Below, piece after piece: positions 17,814 to 26,445 of a stretch of 64,000 bases of DNA (its first letter is position 1; each line of letters opens with the position of its first letter). The translations under genes and the position numbers were made by a program. Under the pieces are notes generated by a model. That model saw only the letters and a list, made by a program, of their open reading frames with translations. It was not told where the DNA came from and did not search any database. The DNA is from Amycolatopsis eburnea (GTDB lineage: Bacteria > Actinomycetota > Actinomycetes > Mycobacteriales > Pseudonocardiaceae), in NCBI RefSeq assembly GCF_003937945.1, contig NZ_RSEC01000008.1, forward strand, positions 124,001 to 188,000, in the 5' to 3' direction.

Positions 17814-19447
17814 CCGCGACCCTCTCCCGCGCCGACGCCGAGGTCGCGCCCGCGCACGAATTCGCGGGCACCTGGCACCTCACCCGGCTCGCGCTGCGCC
17901 GCGACCGCGTGGTGCTGCCGATCTGGATCGTGCTGCTCAGCATCGTCCCGGCCAGCACGGTCAACACGTTCACGCAGTTCTACCCGACGGTCGCCGACCG
18001 GCTCGCGCTGCAGGCGGGCGCCAACGCCAACCCGTCGTACGCGCTGCTCTACGGGCCGCCGTTCGACCTGACCGCGGCCGGCGGGTTCATCGCCTGGCGC
18101 ATGGCCGGGTTCCTGGCGCTGCTGACCGGCTTGATGGTGGTCTTCACCGTCACCCGGCACACCCGCGCCGAGGAGGACACCGGCCGCGCGGAGCTGCTCG
18201 CGTCCGCGGTCGTCGGCCGGTACGCGGCGTTGACGTCGGCGCTGCTGGTGGCCGGCGGGGCGAGTGTCCTCATCGGGCTGGTGCAGGCGGTCAGCCTGCT
18301 CGGCGCCGGGCTGCCGGCGGCGGGCTCGATCGCGTTCGGCGCGGCGGAAGCGCTGGCGGGACTGGGGTTCACGGCCGTCGCGGCGGTCGCCGTCCAGCTC
18401 GCCGAGTACTCGCGCACCGCCAACGGGATCGGCACCGCCGTGGTCGGCGCCGCCTTCCTGGTGCGCGGCGCCGGGGACTCCACTGTGGACGCCCGCTGGC
18501 TGTCGTGGCTGTCGCCGATCGGCTGGGTGCAGCAGGTCCGGGCGTTCGCCGTCGAACGCTGGTGGGTGCTCCTGCTGCCGGCGGCCTTCGCGCTCGTCGT
18601 CGGCGGGATCGGGTACTGGCTGCTCCCCCGCCGCGACGTCGGCGTCGGCATCCTGCCGCCGCGGCCGGGTCCGGCGCGGGCGGCGCCGAGCCTGCGGACG
18701 CCGTTCGCGCTCGCCTGGCGGCTGCACCGCGGCCCGCTGCTCGGCTGGCTCATCGGGGTCGCCGTGGTCGGCGCGGTGTTCGGGTCGATCGCCAGCGGCA
18801 TCGGCGACCTCGTCGGGTCGAGCCCGCAGGCGCAGCAGATCTTCGAGCGGCTCGGCGGCAGCCACGCGCTGACGCAGGCGTTCCTCGCCGCGATGGCCGG
18901 GATGTTCGCCATGGTCGCGTCGCTCTACGGCGTCCAGGCGGCGTTGCGGATGCGCGGCGAGGAGACCGCGATCCGGCTCGAACCGGTGCTGGCCACCAGC
19001 GTCGGCAAGCTGCGCTGGGCGGGCGGCCACCTGGTGTTCGCCTTCTTCGGCACGGCGGCGCTGCTGCTGGTCGGCGGCCTCTTCATGGGCCTGGCCAACG
19101 GCCTGCGCACCGGCGACGTCGGCGGCTCGATCGGCGACACCCTCGCCGGGATGCTCGTCCAGCTGCCCGCGGCCTGGGTGGTGGTCGCGCTCGCGGTGGC
19201 GATCTTCGGCCTGCTGCCCGCGTACTCGGCCGCGGCGTGGGCGGTGGGCGCGCTGGCGCTGCTGCTCAGCCTGTTCGGCCCGGTGGTGAACCTGCCGCAG
19301 GCGGTGCTGGACGTCTCGCCGTTCCAGCACCCGCCGAAGCTGCCCGGCCAGGAGTTCGCCGCGACGCCGATCGTCTGGCTGCTCGGGGTCGCGGTCGTCG
19401 CGCTGGTCGCCGGGCTGGCCGGCTGGCGACGCCGGGACGTCGGTTAA
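17810..19447 (+). CDS. ABC exporter permease, polyketide-antibiotic transporter type
   Basis: A 545-residue membrane protein with about twelve hydrophobic helices in two similar halves (roughly residues 30-290 and 300-545), i.e. two ABC-2-type permease units in one chain. This duplicated form is commonly annotated as a polyketide or multidrug exporter in actinobacteria. Its ATG overlaps the ATPase stop. With the ATPase it probably exports a toxic compound sensed by the divergent GbsR-like regulator. No biosynthetic cluster lies next to it, so a defence role against outside compounds is more likely than self-resistance. Confidence 0.85.
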   Translation: MTATLSRADAEVAPAHEFAGTWHLTRLALRRDRVVLPIWIVLLSIVPASTVNTFTQFYPTVADRLALQAGANANPSYALLYGPPFDLTAAGGFIAWRMAGFLALLTGLMVVFTVTRHTRAEEDTGRAELLASAVVGRYAALTSALLVAGGASVLIGLVQAVSLLGAGLPAAGSIAFGAAEALAGLGFTAVAAVAVQLAEYSRTANGIGTAVVGAAFLVRGAGDSTVDARWLSWLSPIGWVQQVRAFAVERWWVLLLPAAFALVVGGIGYWLLPRRDVGVGILPPRPGPARAAPSLRTPFALAWRLHRGPLLGWLIGVAVVGAVFGSIASGIGDLVGSSPQAQQIFERLGGSHALTQAFLAAMAGMFAMVASLYGVQAALRMRGEETAIRLEPVLATSVGKLRWAGGHLVFAFFGTAALLLVGGLFMGLANGLRTGDVGGSIGDTLAGMLVQLPAAWVVVALAVAIFGLLPAYSAAAWAVGALALLLSLFGPVVNLPQAVLDVSPFQHPPKLPGQEFAATPIVWLLGVAVVALVAGLAGWRRRDVG

Positions 19448-19914
19448 CGAGCACGCAGTTCGCCGCCGGCGCCCACCAGGAGCTGGGCTTGCGGCCCCGC
19501 CTTCCCGCAGGCGGGGCCGTTCGGCTCGCTGAACGACGGCGTCACTTCGACGCCGTGGGGCCTGCCGTCGTCGAACCGGACGGTGACCCGGACCGGCTCG
19601 GCGGGCAGGCCCGGGACGTCGGCGAAGCCCTGGAGGCCGCCGGTGGGGACCATCGACGTGCCGCACGAGGCGTCCGGCCCGGTGCCGGTGCAGGAGGCAG
19701 GACCGGCCGCCGTCGCGGGGAAGAGGGCGACCTGGCGGGTGACGCACCGGCCGCCCCAGCAGGCGTCGAGCGTCGCGCGGGTGAGGCCGGCCGGGTCGGG
19801 CACCGACAGGCCGATGCCGACCGGGGTGCCGATCGCGGTGCAGGCGGCCTCCGGCTCCGCCCCGCACCCGGCGGCGGCGAGCAGGGCCACGGCGAGCCAC
19901 GGAATCCTTCGCAT
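19444..19914 (-). CDS. Putative secreted lipoprotein of unknown function
   Basis: A 156-residue protein with a classical lipoprotein signal: positive M-R-R, a hydrophobic core W-L-A-V-A-L-L, and the lipobox A-A-A-G-C. The mature part has several Cys residues (C-W-G-G-R-C, S-C-T-G-T-G, S-C-G-T-S) and looks beta-rich and extracellular. I do not recognise a domain. The start at the M-R-R methionine is chosen for the signal peptide; an in-frame upstream extension would spoil it. It converges on the permease gene with a 4-base overlap. Confidence 0.7.
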   Translation of the reverse strand: MRRIPWLAVALLAAAGCGAEPEAACTAIGTPVGIGLSVPDPAGLTRATLDACWGGRCVTRQVALFPATAAGPASCTGTGPDASCGTSMVPTGGLQGFADVPGLPAEPVRVTVRFDDGRPHGVEVTPSFSEPNGPACGKAGPQAQLLVGAGGELRAR

Positions 19915-19953
19915 GACGGCCAGACGGGACCCGCCGCCGGTCGGTTGCACGCC

Positions 19954-20277
19954 TCAGTCACGCCAGCTGCTGGTCAACGGCAGGGCCGGCGAGGTCGACG
20001 TCGGGCTGACCGAGGTCGATGTCGAGGTCACGGTGACCTCCACCCGGCTCGTCGTGGTGGTCGGCGGCGGGGTGTCCACCGAGGTGACGGTGGACGGCGG
20101 CGCCGACGCGGTCACCGTGACCGGCACGGCGGGCACGGTGCTGGTCGGCGGTGTCGTGACTTCGACGGGCCGGGGAGCCGAGCGGCCGGCGATGAGCAGC
20201 GCGGCGACGAGCAGCCCGGAGGCGAATCCCGCCAGCCCGGTGACCGCGGCGGAACCCCAGGTAGGTCGGCCACTCAT
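19954..20277 (-). CDS. Small Thr/Pro-rich membrane-anchored protein
   Basis: A 107-residue protein with one transmembrane helix (about residues 11-31) and then a long tail made almost only of Thr, Ser, Pro and Val, resembling a cell-wall-spanning stalk. No domain is recognisable. GAGGGGG lies about 9 bases upstream of the ATG, which supports it as a real gene. It precedes the lipoprotein gene on the same strand by 40 bases, and the two may be co-expressed surface proteins. Confidence 0.62.
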   Translation of the reverse strand: MSGRPTWGSAAVTGLAGFASGLLVAALLIAGRSAPRPVEVTTPPTSTVPAVPVTVTASAPPSTVTSVDTPPPTTTTSRVEVTVTSTSTSVSPTSTSPALPLTSSWRD

Positions 20278-20367
20278 CCGGGCACCCCCTCGCCACGCGC
20301 AGCGCAGGTACGAGGACTAACTCGTTTCGATCTTACGTCCCGTTACCCGATGTGCCACGTTGGAACG

Positions 20368-21600
20368 ATGGGGGTGTTGGGGAACCGCGACTTCCGGCGG
20401 CTGTGGCTCGCCGACCTCGCGAGCCAGTTCGGCAGCCGGATCGACGTGCTGGCGGTGCCGCTGCTGGCCGTCTCCACGCTGGGCGCGTCGGTCTTCGAGG
20501 TCTCCCTGCTGCGCACCGCCGAGACGCTGCCGTACCTGGTGCTCGGCCTGCAGGTCGGCGCCTGGTGCGACCGGATCCGCCCGCGCCCGCTGCTGATCGC
20601 CGCCGACGCCGGCCGCGCCGCGCTGATCGCGACGGTCCCGGTCGCCGCCCTCTTCGGCGTGCTGGGCCTGCCCCAGCTCCTGCTGGTCGTCCTGGGGGTC
20701 GGGATCCTGGGCGTGTTCTTCGACATCGGGCACCAGACGTACGTCCCCCGGCTGGTGCCGCGCGAACAGCTGCCGGAGGCGAACGCGCGGCTCCAGACGA
20801 ACCTGTCGATGGCGGCGGTGGCGGGCCCCGGCCTGGCCGGGCTGATCGTCCAGGCGCTCGGGGCGCCGACCGCGCTCGCCGCCGACGCCGTCAGCTACGT
20901 GTGGTCGGCGCTGTGGCTGCGGCGCGTCGAAACCCCGGACGTGCGTCCCGATCCCCGGCCCCGGCGGCTGCTGCGCGAGATCGGCGAAGGGCTGCGGGTG
21001 GTGCGCGGCAACCGGATCCTGCTCGCGATCAGCGCGCACGGGGCGGTGTCGAGCCTCTTCCAGTCGGCCCACCTGGCGGTCGTGATCGTCTTCCTGTCCC
21101 GGGACATCGGGCTTTCGGCGTGGGCGATCGGGCTGCTCGGCACCGCGTCGCTGACCGGCGCCCTCACCGCCGGCCTCACCGCGCGGCGGCTCGGCGCGCG
21201 GATCGGCCAGGCGCGGGCCCTCTGGCGTGCCGGGGTGCTGTTCGGCCTGGCCTACCAGCTCTACCCGTTCACCGGGCGCGGCTGGGCGCTCGCCTGCTAC
21301 ATCGCCGCCGGGTTCTTCGCGACTTACGGCGTCATCGTGCTGAACGTCTTCGGGATGAGCTTCCAGCAGCTGGTCGCGCCGCCGGAGCTGCTGGGCCGGG
21401 TCAACTCGGTCACCCACACGCTGATCCTCGGCGTCGTCCCGCTGGGCAGCCTGCTCGGCGGGGCGCTCGCGACCGCGTTCGGAACGCGGGCGACGCTGCA
21501 GATCGCGGCCGCCGGGGTGCTCGCTTCGGCGGCGATCCTGGTGTGCTCGCCGCTGCGGAAGCTGCGCGACCTGAACGACGTCTCAGCGGGACCGCCCTAG
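20368..21600 (+). CDS. MFS transporter, enterobactin-exporter (EntS) type
   Basis: A 410-residue permease with about 12 transmembrane helices. The opening R-D-F-R-R-L-W-L-A-D-L-A-S-Q-F-G and the D-R-x-x-x-R-P-L-L-I loop between helices 2 and 3 are typical of the MFS_3 group, which exports siderophores, macrolides and other drugs. The substrate cannot be read. The start is uncertain: GGA lies close to the ATG at 20368 and an ATG at 20350 is in frame. The LuxR-type gene follows after 9 bases on the same strand. Confidence 0.83.
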   Translation: MGVLGNRDFRRLWLADLASQFGSRIDVLAVPLLAVSTLGASVFEVSLLRTAETLPYLVLGLQVGAWCDRIRPRPLLIAADAGRAALIATVPVAALFGVLGLPQLLLVVLGVGILGVFFDIGHQTYVPRLVPREQLPEANARLQTNLSMAAVAGPGLAGLIVQALGAPTALAADAVSYVWSALWLRRVETPDVRPDPRPRRLLREIGEGLRVVRGNRILLAISAHGAVSSLFQSAHLAVVIVFLSRDIGLSAWAIGLLGTASLTGALTAGLTARRLGARIGQARALWRAGVLFGLAYQLYPFTGRGWALACYIAAGFFATYGVIVLNVFGMSFQQLVAPPELLGRVNSVTHTLILGVVPLGSLLGGALATAFGTRATLQIAAAGVLASAAILVCSPLRKLRDLNDVSAGPP

Positions 21601-21609
21601 TTTCGGGGC

Positions 21610-22933
21610 ATGGACGAGAGCGCGCGGGCGCACCGGCTCTGCGAGGCGGCCCACTCGGCGTGGAAGGCCGGCGACCCGGCGCGGGCGCGGCGGCTGCTGG
21701 ACGTCATGACCCGGACGGTCCGCGAGCCCGTCGCGCGGCCGCTGACCGGGCGGCTGCGCGGGCTGATCGAGCTGTACAGCGGGCACCTCGCCGCCGCGCA
21801 GGACCACCTGACGCGGCTCGCGGAGCAGGTCGAGCCCGGGCGTGCCGCGCGGCTGCTGTTCCTGGCGATCGACGCCGCGCACCACCGCGACCGGTGGGAG
21901 GACGTCGTCGTGCTGGCGGGGCGGATCGCCGAGCTGGACTGCGAACCCGGCTACCACGTCCTGGCCGGGCTGCTCGCCGGCGGCGAGGTGCCGGACCCGT
22001 GGCGGCTCCTCGACGCGGTGCCGGCGTCGCTCACCGAACGGCACGCCCACCGCTGGCTCGTCCCGATGGCGATCGGCCGCCGCGGGCCGCACCGGCAGGC
22101 GACCAGGGAGTTCGGGCTTGTCGCCGCGGAACGGCTGCGGGCCAACGGGATCCTCGCGCTGTACGCAGTCCTGCTGACGTGGCTGGCCGAGGTGGAGCTG
22201 GACCTGGGCCGCTGGACGGACGCGCGGGCGCACGCCGAGGAAGCACTGCGGACCGCCGCCGAGCAGCGCGTGACGTCGGTGGACGCGCACGCGGTACTGG
22301 CCCGGCTCGCCGCCCTGCGCGGCGACGCGGAGGCGTGCCGGGCGCACGCGAAGCTCGTGCTGGGCGAAGCGCCGGCCCAGGACAACGCGCTGGCCGCGGC
22401 GCAGGCCCGGTGGGCGCTGGGCGCACTGCACCTCTCCCGCGGCGAGTACGAACCGGCCGTGGAACGCCTCACGTCGCCGGGGCACCGGGACGTCGCCGCC
22501 GCGGCCGCGCTCGACCTCGCCGAAGCGGCGTCCGGCGGGCTCGCCCCCGTCCCACCCGACGACCGGCCCTTCGAGCGGGCGCGCGGCAGCCTCCGGCGTG
22601 GTCAGTCGCTGCGGCGCGAGCGCCGGATCACCGAAGCGAAGGTGGCGCTGCGGACGGCGTTGGAGCTGTTCGAAAGCCTTGGCGCGGCCGAGTGGGCGGC
22701 GATGGCCCGCCGTGAGCTGCGGGCGGCGGGGGCGGCCGCGCCCACGGCCGGGCCGTTGACCGCCCAGGAGCGCCAGGTGGCGGAGCTGGCCGCGGCGGGG
22801 TTTGTCCAACCGGGAGATCGGCGCGCGGCTGTTCCTCAGCCCGCGCACCGTCGGCTACCACCTGTACAAGGTGTTCCCGAAGCTCGGCATCGCCAGCCGG
22901 GCGCAGCTACGCGACATCGCCCTGAGCGGCTGA
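21610..22933 (+). pseudogene. LuxR-family regulator broken by a +1 frameshift in its DNA-binding domain
   Basis: The first 397 codons encode a helical, TPR-like sensor region and then the start of a LuxR helix-turn-helix, L-T-A-Q-E-R-Q-V-A-E-L-A-A-A-G. At 22797-22804 the sequence reads GGGGTTTG; with one T fewer the frame continues as L-S-N-R-E-I-G-A-R-L-F-L-S-P-R-T-V, Y-H-L-Y-K-V-F-P-K-L-G-I and S-R-A-Q-L-R, a textbook LuxR domain ending at 22933. As written, translation instead runs through unrelated sequence to 23016. Either the gene is inactivated or the base is a sequencing error. The intact protein would be about 440 residues. Confidence 0.85.
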
Positions 22934-23467
22934 CGCCCGCAGCCCGTCGACGACGACGCGGACGAGGTGCGCGCTGCCCGGCGTGTACCGCTCGACGGCG
23001 AGGCAGCCGACGATGAGCGCGCGCAGGTCGTCCCCATCGATGTCCCGCCGGACGGCGCCGGCCGCCTGCGCCCGCTCGAGGAGCCGCGCGAAGCCCGCGC
23101 GGAAGTCGTCGCCCGCGCCGGCCTTGAAGGCGTGCCCGCTCGATTCGGCGAGGGCGTCGCAAATCGCCCGGTTGAGGGACGCCTGGTGGATGACGCGGAC
23201 GAAGTAGTCGAAGAAGACCTCCCCGGGCTCCTCCGCTTCGGCGAGGTCACGGGCTTCGTCGGCGAACTGCTGGATGCGCTCGAGGACGACGGCCTGGAAC
23301 AGCGCTTCCTTGCTGGGGAAGTGCCGGTAGACGGTGCCGGCGCCGACGCCGGCCAGCCGCGCGATGTCGTCGAGCGGAACGGCCAGCCCGTCGACGGCGA
23401 ACGCCTCTTCCGCGGCGGCCAGGACCTTGGCCCGGTTGCGGCGGGCGTCCGCGCGCATCTTCTCCAT
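22907..23467 (-). CDS. TetR-family transcriptional repressor
   Basis: A 186-residue TetR protein with an N-terminal helix-turn-helix (V-P-L-D-D-I-A-R-L-A-G-V-G-A-G-T-V-Y-R-H-F) and a C-terminal domain of the group often annotated with SbtR-like repressors. GAGGAGA precedes the ATG by 6 bases. It is divergent from a 46-codon frame and an NTF2-like gene, which it presumably regulates through the palindrome at 23490-23505. Its 3' end overlaps the repaired end of the LuxR gene by 27 bases. Confidence 0.88.
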   Translation of the reverse strand: MEKMRADARRNRAKVLAAAEEAFAVDGLAVPLDDIARLAGVGAGTVYRHFPSKEALFQAVVLERIQQFADEARDLAEAEEPGEVFFDYFVRVIHQASLNRAICDALAESSGHAFKAGAGDDFRAGFARLLERAQAAGAVRRDIDGDDLRALIVGCLAVERYTPGSAHLVRVVVDGLRASAAQGDVA

Positions 23468-23481
23468 CAAGCTTCTCCTCG

Positions 23482-23511
23482 TTGACAACCGGAGTGGTTG
23501 CTCCGTATCGT
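23482..23511 (+). promoter_or_regulatory. Promoter with embedded TetR-type operator
   Basis: A perfect -35 TTGACA (23482-23487) is followed after 18 bases by TATCGT (23506-23511). The spacer holds CGGAGTGGTTGCTCCG (23490-23505), a 5-6-5 inverted repeat, overlapping a second one, CAACCggagtGGTTG. A repressor there would block RNA polymerase directly. It reads toward the NTF2-like gene. Confidence 0.65.
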
Positions 23512-23564
23512 CGTAAGCGGGTGCACCGTTCCGATTCAACGCCCAGTCTTCCAGGAGAATTCCA

Positions 23565-23705
23565 ATGGCTCGCACCGTGCCTGAAATCGCCCGGCTGGTC
23601 CGGTTTGGTATGTCCGCTCTCGACACCGAGCCGTTCGCGGACCTCTTCGCCGCCAGCATCCGAACGCACACGCTCGACGTGCGGGAAGCGGCGTGGTCAC
23701 GGTGA
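23565..23705 (+). CDS. 46-codon frame, possible NTF2-like remnant or leader peptide
   Basis: This frame has an excellent ribosome-binding site (CCAGGAG, 8 bases before ATG) and is the first one after the promoter at 23482. Its product, 46 residues, includes R-F-G-M-S-A-L-D-T-E-P-F-A-D-L-F-A-A, which resembles the N-terminal helix region of SnoaL/NTF2-like proteins before diverging. Its TGA overlaps the GTG of the downstream NTF2-like gene (GTGA), so the two would be translationally coupled. It may be the stump of a deleted duplicate gene or a working small protein. Confidence 0.45.
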   Translation: MARTVPEIARLVRFGMSALDTEPFADLFAASIRTHTLDVREAAWSR

Positions 23706-24172
23706 CCGACGGCGAGGTCACGACGCACCGCGACAACCCGAACACCGCCCTCGGCACGCGCGAGGTCTTCGACCGCTTCCTCGCCGCCTCGGTCGAGAAC
23801 CGGTGGGACGACCTCGCCGACCTCTACGCCGAAGACGTCACGCTGGAAATGCCCTTCACCCTCCCCGGCGTGCCCCGCGTGTCGAAGGGCCGCGAAGAAC
23901 TCCGGCGCCGCTTCCGCGCGGCCGGCGAATTCCGGCGGGTCACCGGCGCCGCCAACGTCGTGGTCCACGAGACCACGGACCCGCGGAAGCTCGTGGCGGA
24001 GTTCGACCTGCACCAGGAGGTGCGCGGCGAGGCCTTCGCCGTCTCCTACGTCATGGTGCTGACCGTCGAAGACGGCCGGATCACGCACAGCCGCGACTAC
24101 ACCGACACCGCCGCGGCCGCGGCCGCGGAACGGCTCAAGGCGTGGTCGCCTGCTGGGACGCCGGCGGGGTGA
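23702..24172 (+). CDS. NTF2/SnoaL-like protein
   Basis: A 156-residue protein with the cone-shaped NTF2 fold: helix V-F-D-R-F-L-A-A-S-V-E-N-R-W-D-D-L-A-D-L-Y-A-E-D-V-T-L-E-M-P-F, then K-G-R-E-E-L-R-R-R-F and the closing strands V-S-Y-V-M-V-L-T-V-E-D-G-R-I-T-H-S-R-D-Y. This is the SnoaL-like group, including small isomerases, cyclases and ligand-binding proteins. GTG at 23702 is chosen for its overlap with the upstream small frame; GTG at 23693 is also in frame. Control by the divergent TetR is likely. It overlaps the convergent hydrolase gene by 38 bases. Confidence 0.83.
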   Translation: MTDGEVTTHRDNPNTALGTREVFDRFLAASVENRWDDLADLYAEDVTLEMPFTLPGVPRVSKGREELRRRFRAAGEFRRVTGAANVVVHETTDPRKLVAEFDLHQEVRGEAFAVSYVMVLTVEDGRITHSRDYTDTAAAAAAERLKAWSPAGTPAG

Positions 24173-24926
24173 ACAGCCGCTCGACCGTGCTGACCGACCA
24201 GTCCCACACCCCGGGCACCAGCAGCACGCCGAGCACCACGAACACCGGGAAGACCAGGCGCTTCTCGACCTTCTTGCCGGTCTTGAAGCGCAGCGCCTTC
24301 GGCGGCCCCAGCTCGTACCAGGTCTCGCCCGCTATCGGGATCGGGAAGAGGAACGGGCAGCCGGACTCGGTGAGCGCGTCGCCGAGGCAGTGGGTCAGGC
24401 AGCCCGCCGCGACCGCGATGCCGAGCCAGCCCGAGATCGAGGCCAGCTCGCCCGCGCGGTCCGGCGGGGCGGTGAAGAACCACCACGCCACCGCGGCGCC
24501 GCTCACCGGGAGCAGCCAGTCGCCCAGCGCGCCTTCGGCCAGCATCAGCCCGAAGACCACCACGCCGACGACCGCCCACGGGCCGCCGGCGGCCGTGCCC
24601 CACGACGTCAGGGCGCCCAGGCCGGCCGCGAAGAGGACCGTGTGCGAGAGGTGCCGGTGCTGGCCGGTGACCTTCTCGTCGCGCGGGCCCTTGGTCAGCG
24701 CGTAGAAGGCCGCCGAGACCCGCCTCAGCAGCCACGACAGGGCGCCGGTCAGCCAGCCCAGCAGGCGGGACGCGCTCGCGCCGGGGTGGTCGAGGTCGGG
24801 CAGCAGCGCGAAACCCGCCGTGGTGGCCGCGAAGACCACCGCCTGGTGCACCGACCCCACCCCGACCGCGGGTGCCAGTGCCAAGCCCGCGCACCAGCCG
24901 GTCAGGGCGTGCGTCCGCCCCATCAT
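24135..24926 (-). CDS. Membrane metal-dependent hydrolase, YdjM/DUF457 family
   Basis: A 263-residue polytopic membrane protein. The start T-H-A-L-T-G, the motif L-L-P-D-L-D-H-P, the pair H-R-H-L-S-H-T and the distal C-L-T-H-C-L-G-D-A-L-T-E-S-G are the metal-ligand signatures of the YdjM (LexA-regulated, membrane-bound metal-dependent hydrolase) family. Four or five hydrophobic helices separate them. Its substrate is unknown; family members are thought to act on membrane-associated phosphoesters or lipids. The gene ends inside the NTF2-like gene on the opposite strand. Confidence 0.85.
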   Translation of the reverse strand: MMGRTHALTGWCAGLALAPAVGVGSVHQAVVFAATTAGFALLPDLDHPGASASRLLGWLTGALSWLLRRVSAAFYALTKGPRDEKVTGQHRHLSHTVLFAAGLGALTSWGTAAGGPWAVVGVVVFGLMLAEGALGDWLLPVSGAAVAWWFFTAPPDRAGELASISGWLGIAVAAGCLTHCLGDALTESGCPFLFPIPIAGETWYELGPPKALRFKTGKKVEKRLVFPVFVVLGVLLVPGVWDWSVSTVERLFTPPASQQATTP

Positions 24927-24984
24927 TTCGTGCCGCCCCCAAGGTCCACGCGCGAAAATCGCTCCGCGGAACCGTAGCGGGCGG

Positions 24985-25338
24985 TCAGGCTTGGGGGTCC
25001 TCCGACACGCTCAGGTGTTCGGCCACGCCGGTGAGCTCGATCACACGGCTCACCGCGGGGCTCGGGACGACCTCGAGCTCGACGTCCTGCTCGCCGGCCT
25101 GGCGTTGTGCGCGGAGCACCACGTTCAGCGCGGAGGAATCGAAGAAGGTCACCCCGGTCAGATCGGCAACGACCCGCTGCGCGCGCTTGTCCGCGATCAG
25201 CCCCGCCAGGGCCTCCTGCAGCTGCGGGCTGGTGAGCAGATCGAGCTCGCCGGTGACCACCACCCGGGGCTCCGTCGCGTCGGTGTCCAGCGTGATGCCG
25301 AACCCGGGCGGGGTGGCGTTCTGGTCGGCTGCGGGCAT
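24985..25338 (-). CDS. STAS-domain anti-sigma factor antagonist
   Basis: A 117-residue single STAS domain of the SpoIIAA/RsbV type. The phosphorylatable Ser lies in F-F-D-S-S-A-L-N-V-V, the segment that RsbW-like kinases recognise. Unphosphorylated antagonist binds the anti-sigma kinase and frees the sigma factor. The ATG at 25338 follows GAGGAGA at a good distance; the frame stays open farther up. It is encoded 700 bases from an RsbW-sigma pair and another RsbW-like ATPase, so it is a natural partner for one of them. Confidence 0.87.
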   Translation of the reverse strand: MPAADQNATPPGFGITLDTDATEPRVVVTGELDLLTSPQLQEALAGLIADKRAQRVVADLTGVTFFDSSALNVVLRAQRQAGEQDVELEVVPSPAVSRVIELTGVAEHLSVSEDPQA

Positions 25339-25556
25339 GCAGTTTCTCCTCGTCAGGCGCTGCTCCTGCGCCGGGTACGCGCCTGCTGTCTCAAGCGGCA
25401 ACCGTGTCACCGTGCCTTCCACAGCCCGGGGCAGAACCCCGCGCCGGGCACGGTCAAGGCAACTCCGGGGCCAACCCTAACCCAGCAAGCGGCCGAGCCC
25501 GCCACGGCCGCCGCCCTTTCGCGCGAGCTGTTCACGTGCGTCTGAATCGTGCCTGG

Positions 25557-25865
25557 TCAGTGCGCGCTCACGGTCTTCCGCGCGGCCCGCCGCTGGCGGA
25601 GGAACAGCTGCCGCCGTTCGATCTCGCCGAGGCCGCCCCAGATGCCGTACGGCTCCTGCACCGTCATCGCGTGCCGGCGGCACTGCGCCAGCACCGGGCA
25701 GGTCTGGCAGATGGCCTTGGCCCGCGACTCGCGCCGCTCGCGCGCGGAACCCCGCTCGTTGTCGGTGTGGAAGAACAGGCTGCTGTCCGCACCGCGGCAC
25801 GAGCCGTGCAGCTGCCATTCCCACTCTTCAGCAACCACGTTGGGCAGCCGGCTCACGTCAGCCAT
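25557..25865 (-). CDS. whiB3: WhiB-family iron-sulfur regulator, WhiB3/WhiD type
   Basis: A 102-residue Wbl protein. Cys23, Cys53, Cys56 and Cys62 (spacing 29, 2, 5) ligate the 4Fe-4S cluster, and G-I-W-G-G at 74-78 is the beta-turn before the basic C-terminal DNA-contacting tail. The opening M-A-D-V-S-R-L-P, the stretch W-E-W-Q-L-H-G-S-C-R-G and D-S-S-L-F-F-H place it with WhiB3 of mycobacteria and WhiD of Streptomyces, which control redox response and spore maturation through contacts with the housekeeping sigma factor. It is divergent from rsbW-sigma and appears to share their promoter type. Confidence 0.92.
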   Translation of the reverse strand: MADVSRLPNVVAEEWEWQLHGSCRGADSSLFFHTDNERGSARERRESRAKAICQTCPVLAQCRRHAMTVQEPYGIWGGLGEIERRQLFLRQRRAARKTVSAH

Positions 25866-25906
25866 GTCGTCCCCGCCTTTCCCAGGATCAGCATGTCGAC
25901 GGCTAC

Positions 25907-25962
25907 ATGCCCGCCGGTGGAGCGGATCAAACCCGGGTTTGGTTTGCTCACCCCACGGGCAT
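25907..25962. promoter_or_regulatory. Back-to-back sigma-F/B-type promoters
   Basis: On the plus strand GGGTTT (25935-25940), 16 bases, then GGGCAT (25957-25962) points to rsbW-sigma. On the minus strand the same layout, GGGTTT (25934-25929), 16 bases, GGGCAT (25912-25907), points to whiB3. The two -35 elements abut to form the palindrome CAAACCCGGGTTTG (25928-25941). The elements resemble the actinobacterial sigma-F/B consensus GTTT-N15/16-GGGTA; the C in GGGCAT is the one deviation. Confidence 0.72.
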
Positions 25963-26028
25963 CTCGCTGACCGGGCGTGAAGAGGACACCGCCGACCCCC
26001 GCAGCGCGAGCCGGAGAAAGGAACAAAC

Positions 26029-26445
26029 GTGGAGGACAACGCCCCGCTCGTCCCGGAAGGCGCGCAGGTCATCGAGGTGCGGACGGCCGCGATCCCGCAC
26101 GTCGTGCCCACGCTGCGGACCATCGTGGCCGACATCGCGATGCGCCAGGACTTCGACCTCGACGCCGTCGAGGACCTCCGGATGGCGGTGGACGAAGCCT
26201 GCTCGCTGCTGCTCCCCGCCAGCGCCGACGGGAAGCTCACGTGCGTCTTCTCGTGGAACGGGCCGCGCATCGAGGTCTCGGTATCGGTCTTTTCGGACAG
26301 CCCGGACCACGAGGACGACACCGGGCTCTCGTGGCAGCTGCTGACCGCGCTCGCCACGACGGCCGAGCGCACCATCACGCCGGAGAACGGCCGCTACCTG
26401 TCCCGGGTCGACCTGGTCCGGGAAAGCCAGGTGGCGGACTCGTGA
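26029..26445 (+). CDS. RsbW-like anti-sigma factor kinase
   Basis: A 138-residue GHKL-fold protein of the RsbW/UsfX type. The N-box region reads L-R-M-A-V-D-E-A-C-S-L-L-L, in which E-A replaces the usual E-x-x-x-N pattern, so ATP binding or kinase activity may be weak; M. tuberculosis UsfX shows similar degeneracy. It should bind and hold the sigma factor encoded next. AAAGGA precedes the GTG start. Its stop overlaps the GTG of the sigma gene (GTGA), so the two products are made in a fixed ratio. Confidence 0.85.
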   Translation: MEDNAPLVPEGAQVIEVRTAAIPHVVPTLRTIVADIAMRQDFDLDAVEDLRMAVDEACSLLLPASADGKLTCVFSWNGPRIEVSVSVFSDSPDHEDDTGLSWQLLTALATTAERTITPENGRYLSRVDLVRESQVADS

